Of a stretch of DNA of 5,733 nucleotides, positions 5,103-5,733 are shown piece after piece. A program made the position numbers and the translations under genes. Origin of the DNA: an uncultured bacterium (lineage in GTDB: Bacteria > Actinomycetota > Coriobacteriia > Coriobacteriales > Coriobacteriaceae); the NCBI GenBank assembly GCA_905214895.1, contig CAJMNP010000067.1, forward strand, positions 1 through 5,733. Direction: 5' to 3'. The notes under the pieces were generated by a model. It did no database searches. It was not told the DNA's origin and saw nothing but the letters and a program-made list of their open reading frames with translations. Each line of letters begins with the position of its first letter. Position 1 is the first letter of the stretch.

Positions 5103-5733
5103 ATGAAACAGTACACGGTTGCTATTTTGGGCGCGACGGGAGCTGTTGGCACCCAGATGCTCGAGTGCCTCAACGAGCAGGAGTTTCCGGTTGGCAAGCT
5201 CAAGCTGCTGGCGAGCGCGCGCTCTGCGGGCAAGACCGTCGAGTTCCGCGGCGAGCAGGTTGTGATTGAGGAGGCTTGCCCCGAGGCTTTTGAGGGCTGC
5301 GACATTGTACTCGGCGCTGCCGGCGACGATATCGCCAAGGAACTGCTGCCCGAGGCCGTCAAGCGCGGCGCCGTCGTGGTCGACAACAGCCATGCCTTCC
5401 GTCTGGATCCCGAGGTGCCGCTGGTCGTGCCCGAGATTAACGCCGATGACATTAAGTGGCACCACGGCTTGATCGCCAACCCCAACTGCGCGACTATCAT
5501 CGGCCTGGTTCCCACGTGGCCGCTACATCAGCTCGCCGGCGTGAAGCGCATGATCGTGTCCACGTATCAGGCAGCTTCGGGTGCTGGCACTCCCGGTATG
5601 GCCGAGCTCGAGGCTCAGCTGGCCGCTCTGGGCCGTGGTGAGGAGATTCCCGAGCCGCGCGCCTTTGCCGCCCAGCTGGCGAGCAACCTGATTCCGCAGA
5701 TTGGCGGCGTCAAGGAGGAGGGCTTTACCTCCG
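5103..5733 (+). CDS. asd: Aspartate-semialdehyde dehydrogenase, 3'-truncated by window end
   Basis: This enzyme reduces aspartyl-4-phosphate, the aspartokinase product, to aspartate semialdehyde with NADPH. The first 210 residues are visible of a family length near 330-345, and the frame is still open at the last base. The N-terminal Rossmann nucleotide-binding motif GATGAVGTQML is at residues 10-20. VVDNSHAFR (92-100) and VPEIN (109-113) are family blocks. The active-site cysteine is C129, in NPNCATI (126-132). STYQAASGAG (153-162) follows, as in other Asd proteins. The catalytic histidine and C-terminal dimerization region lie beyond the window. The ATG start gives the usual MKQYTVAILGATG opening and has a strong AAGGGGG ribosome site 4 nt upstream. 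It follows lysC by 174 bp with a terminator between, so it may have its own promoter. Gene order and chemistry agree, since it acts directly after LysC. Confidence 0.95.
   Translation, partial: MKQYTVAILGATGAVGTQMLECLNEQEFPVGKLKLLASARSAGKTVEFRGEQVVIEEACPEAFEGCDIVLGAAGDDIAKELLPEAVKRGAVVVDNSHAFRLDPEVPLVVPEINADDIKWHHGLIANPNCATIIGLVPTWPLHQLAGVKRMIVSTYQAASGAGTPGMAELEAQLAALGRGEEIPEPRAFAAQLASNLIPQIGGVKEEGFTS

Overview
The window carries five protein-coding genes from a GC-rich bacterium, and four of them belong to the aspartate-derived amino-acid pathway. The gene set, the codon use and the YclM/LysC-like aspartokinase suggest an actinobacterial anaerobe of the Coriobacteriia, such as Collinsella. 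That placement is an impression from sequence style, not a database match.

Layout. Bases 1-581 (+) hold the 3' part of engB, a ribosome-assembly GTPase that has lost only its first few residues. Bases 582-833 contain no gene but hold a large nested palindrome between the convergent engB and thrB genes. Homoserine kinase (thrB, 834-1715) and threonine synthase (thrC, 1919-3436) lie on the minus strand and are transcribed thrC then thrB. The 203 bp between them hold a probable thrC terminator and a second, unrelated nested palindrome that ends one base from the thrB ribosome binding site. Bases 3437-3539 form a short divergent control region with two small dyads. Aspartokinase (lysC, 3540-4928) and the 5' part of aspartate-semialdehyde dehydrogenase (asd, 5103 to the window end) lie on the plus strand. 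They are separated by 174 bp holding a 36-bp dyad, an 11-bp tandem repeat and an intrinsic terminator.

How the genes work together. LysC and Asd catalyse the first two steps from aspartate, giving aspartate semialdehyde, the branch point to lysine/diaminopimelate and to homoserine. ThrB and ThrC catalyse the last two steps from homoserine to threonine. Homoserine dehydrogenase, which links the halves, is not in the window. The upper and lower pathway arms diverge from one 103-bp region, so coordinated control is plausible but unproven.

The coding content is ordinary core metabolism. I found no defence system, mobile-element protein, CRISPR array, tRNA or rRNA. The unusual material is in the intergenic regions: several long, nearly perfect inverted repeats of different sequence and no assigned function.
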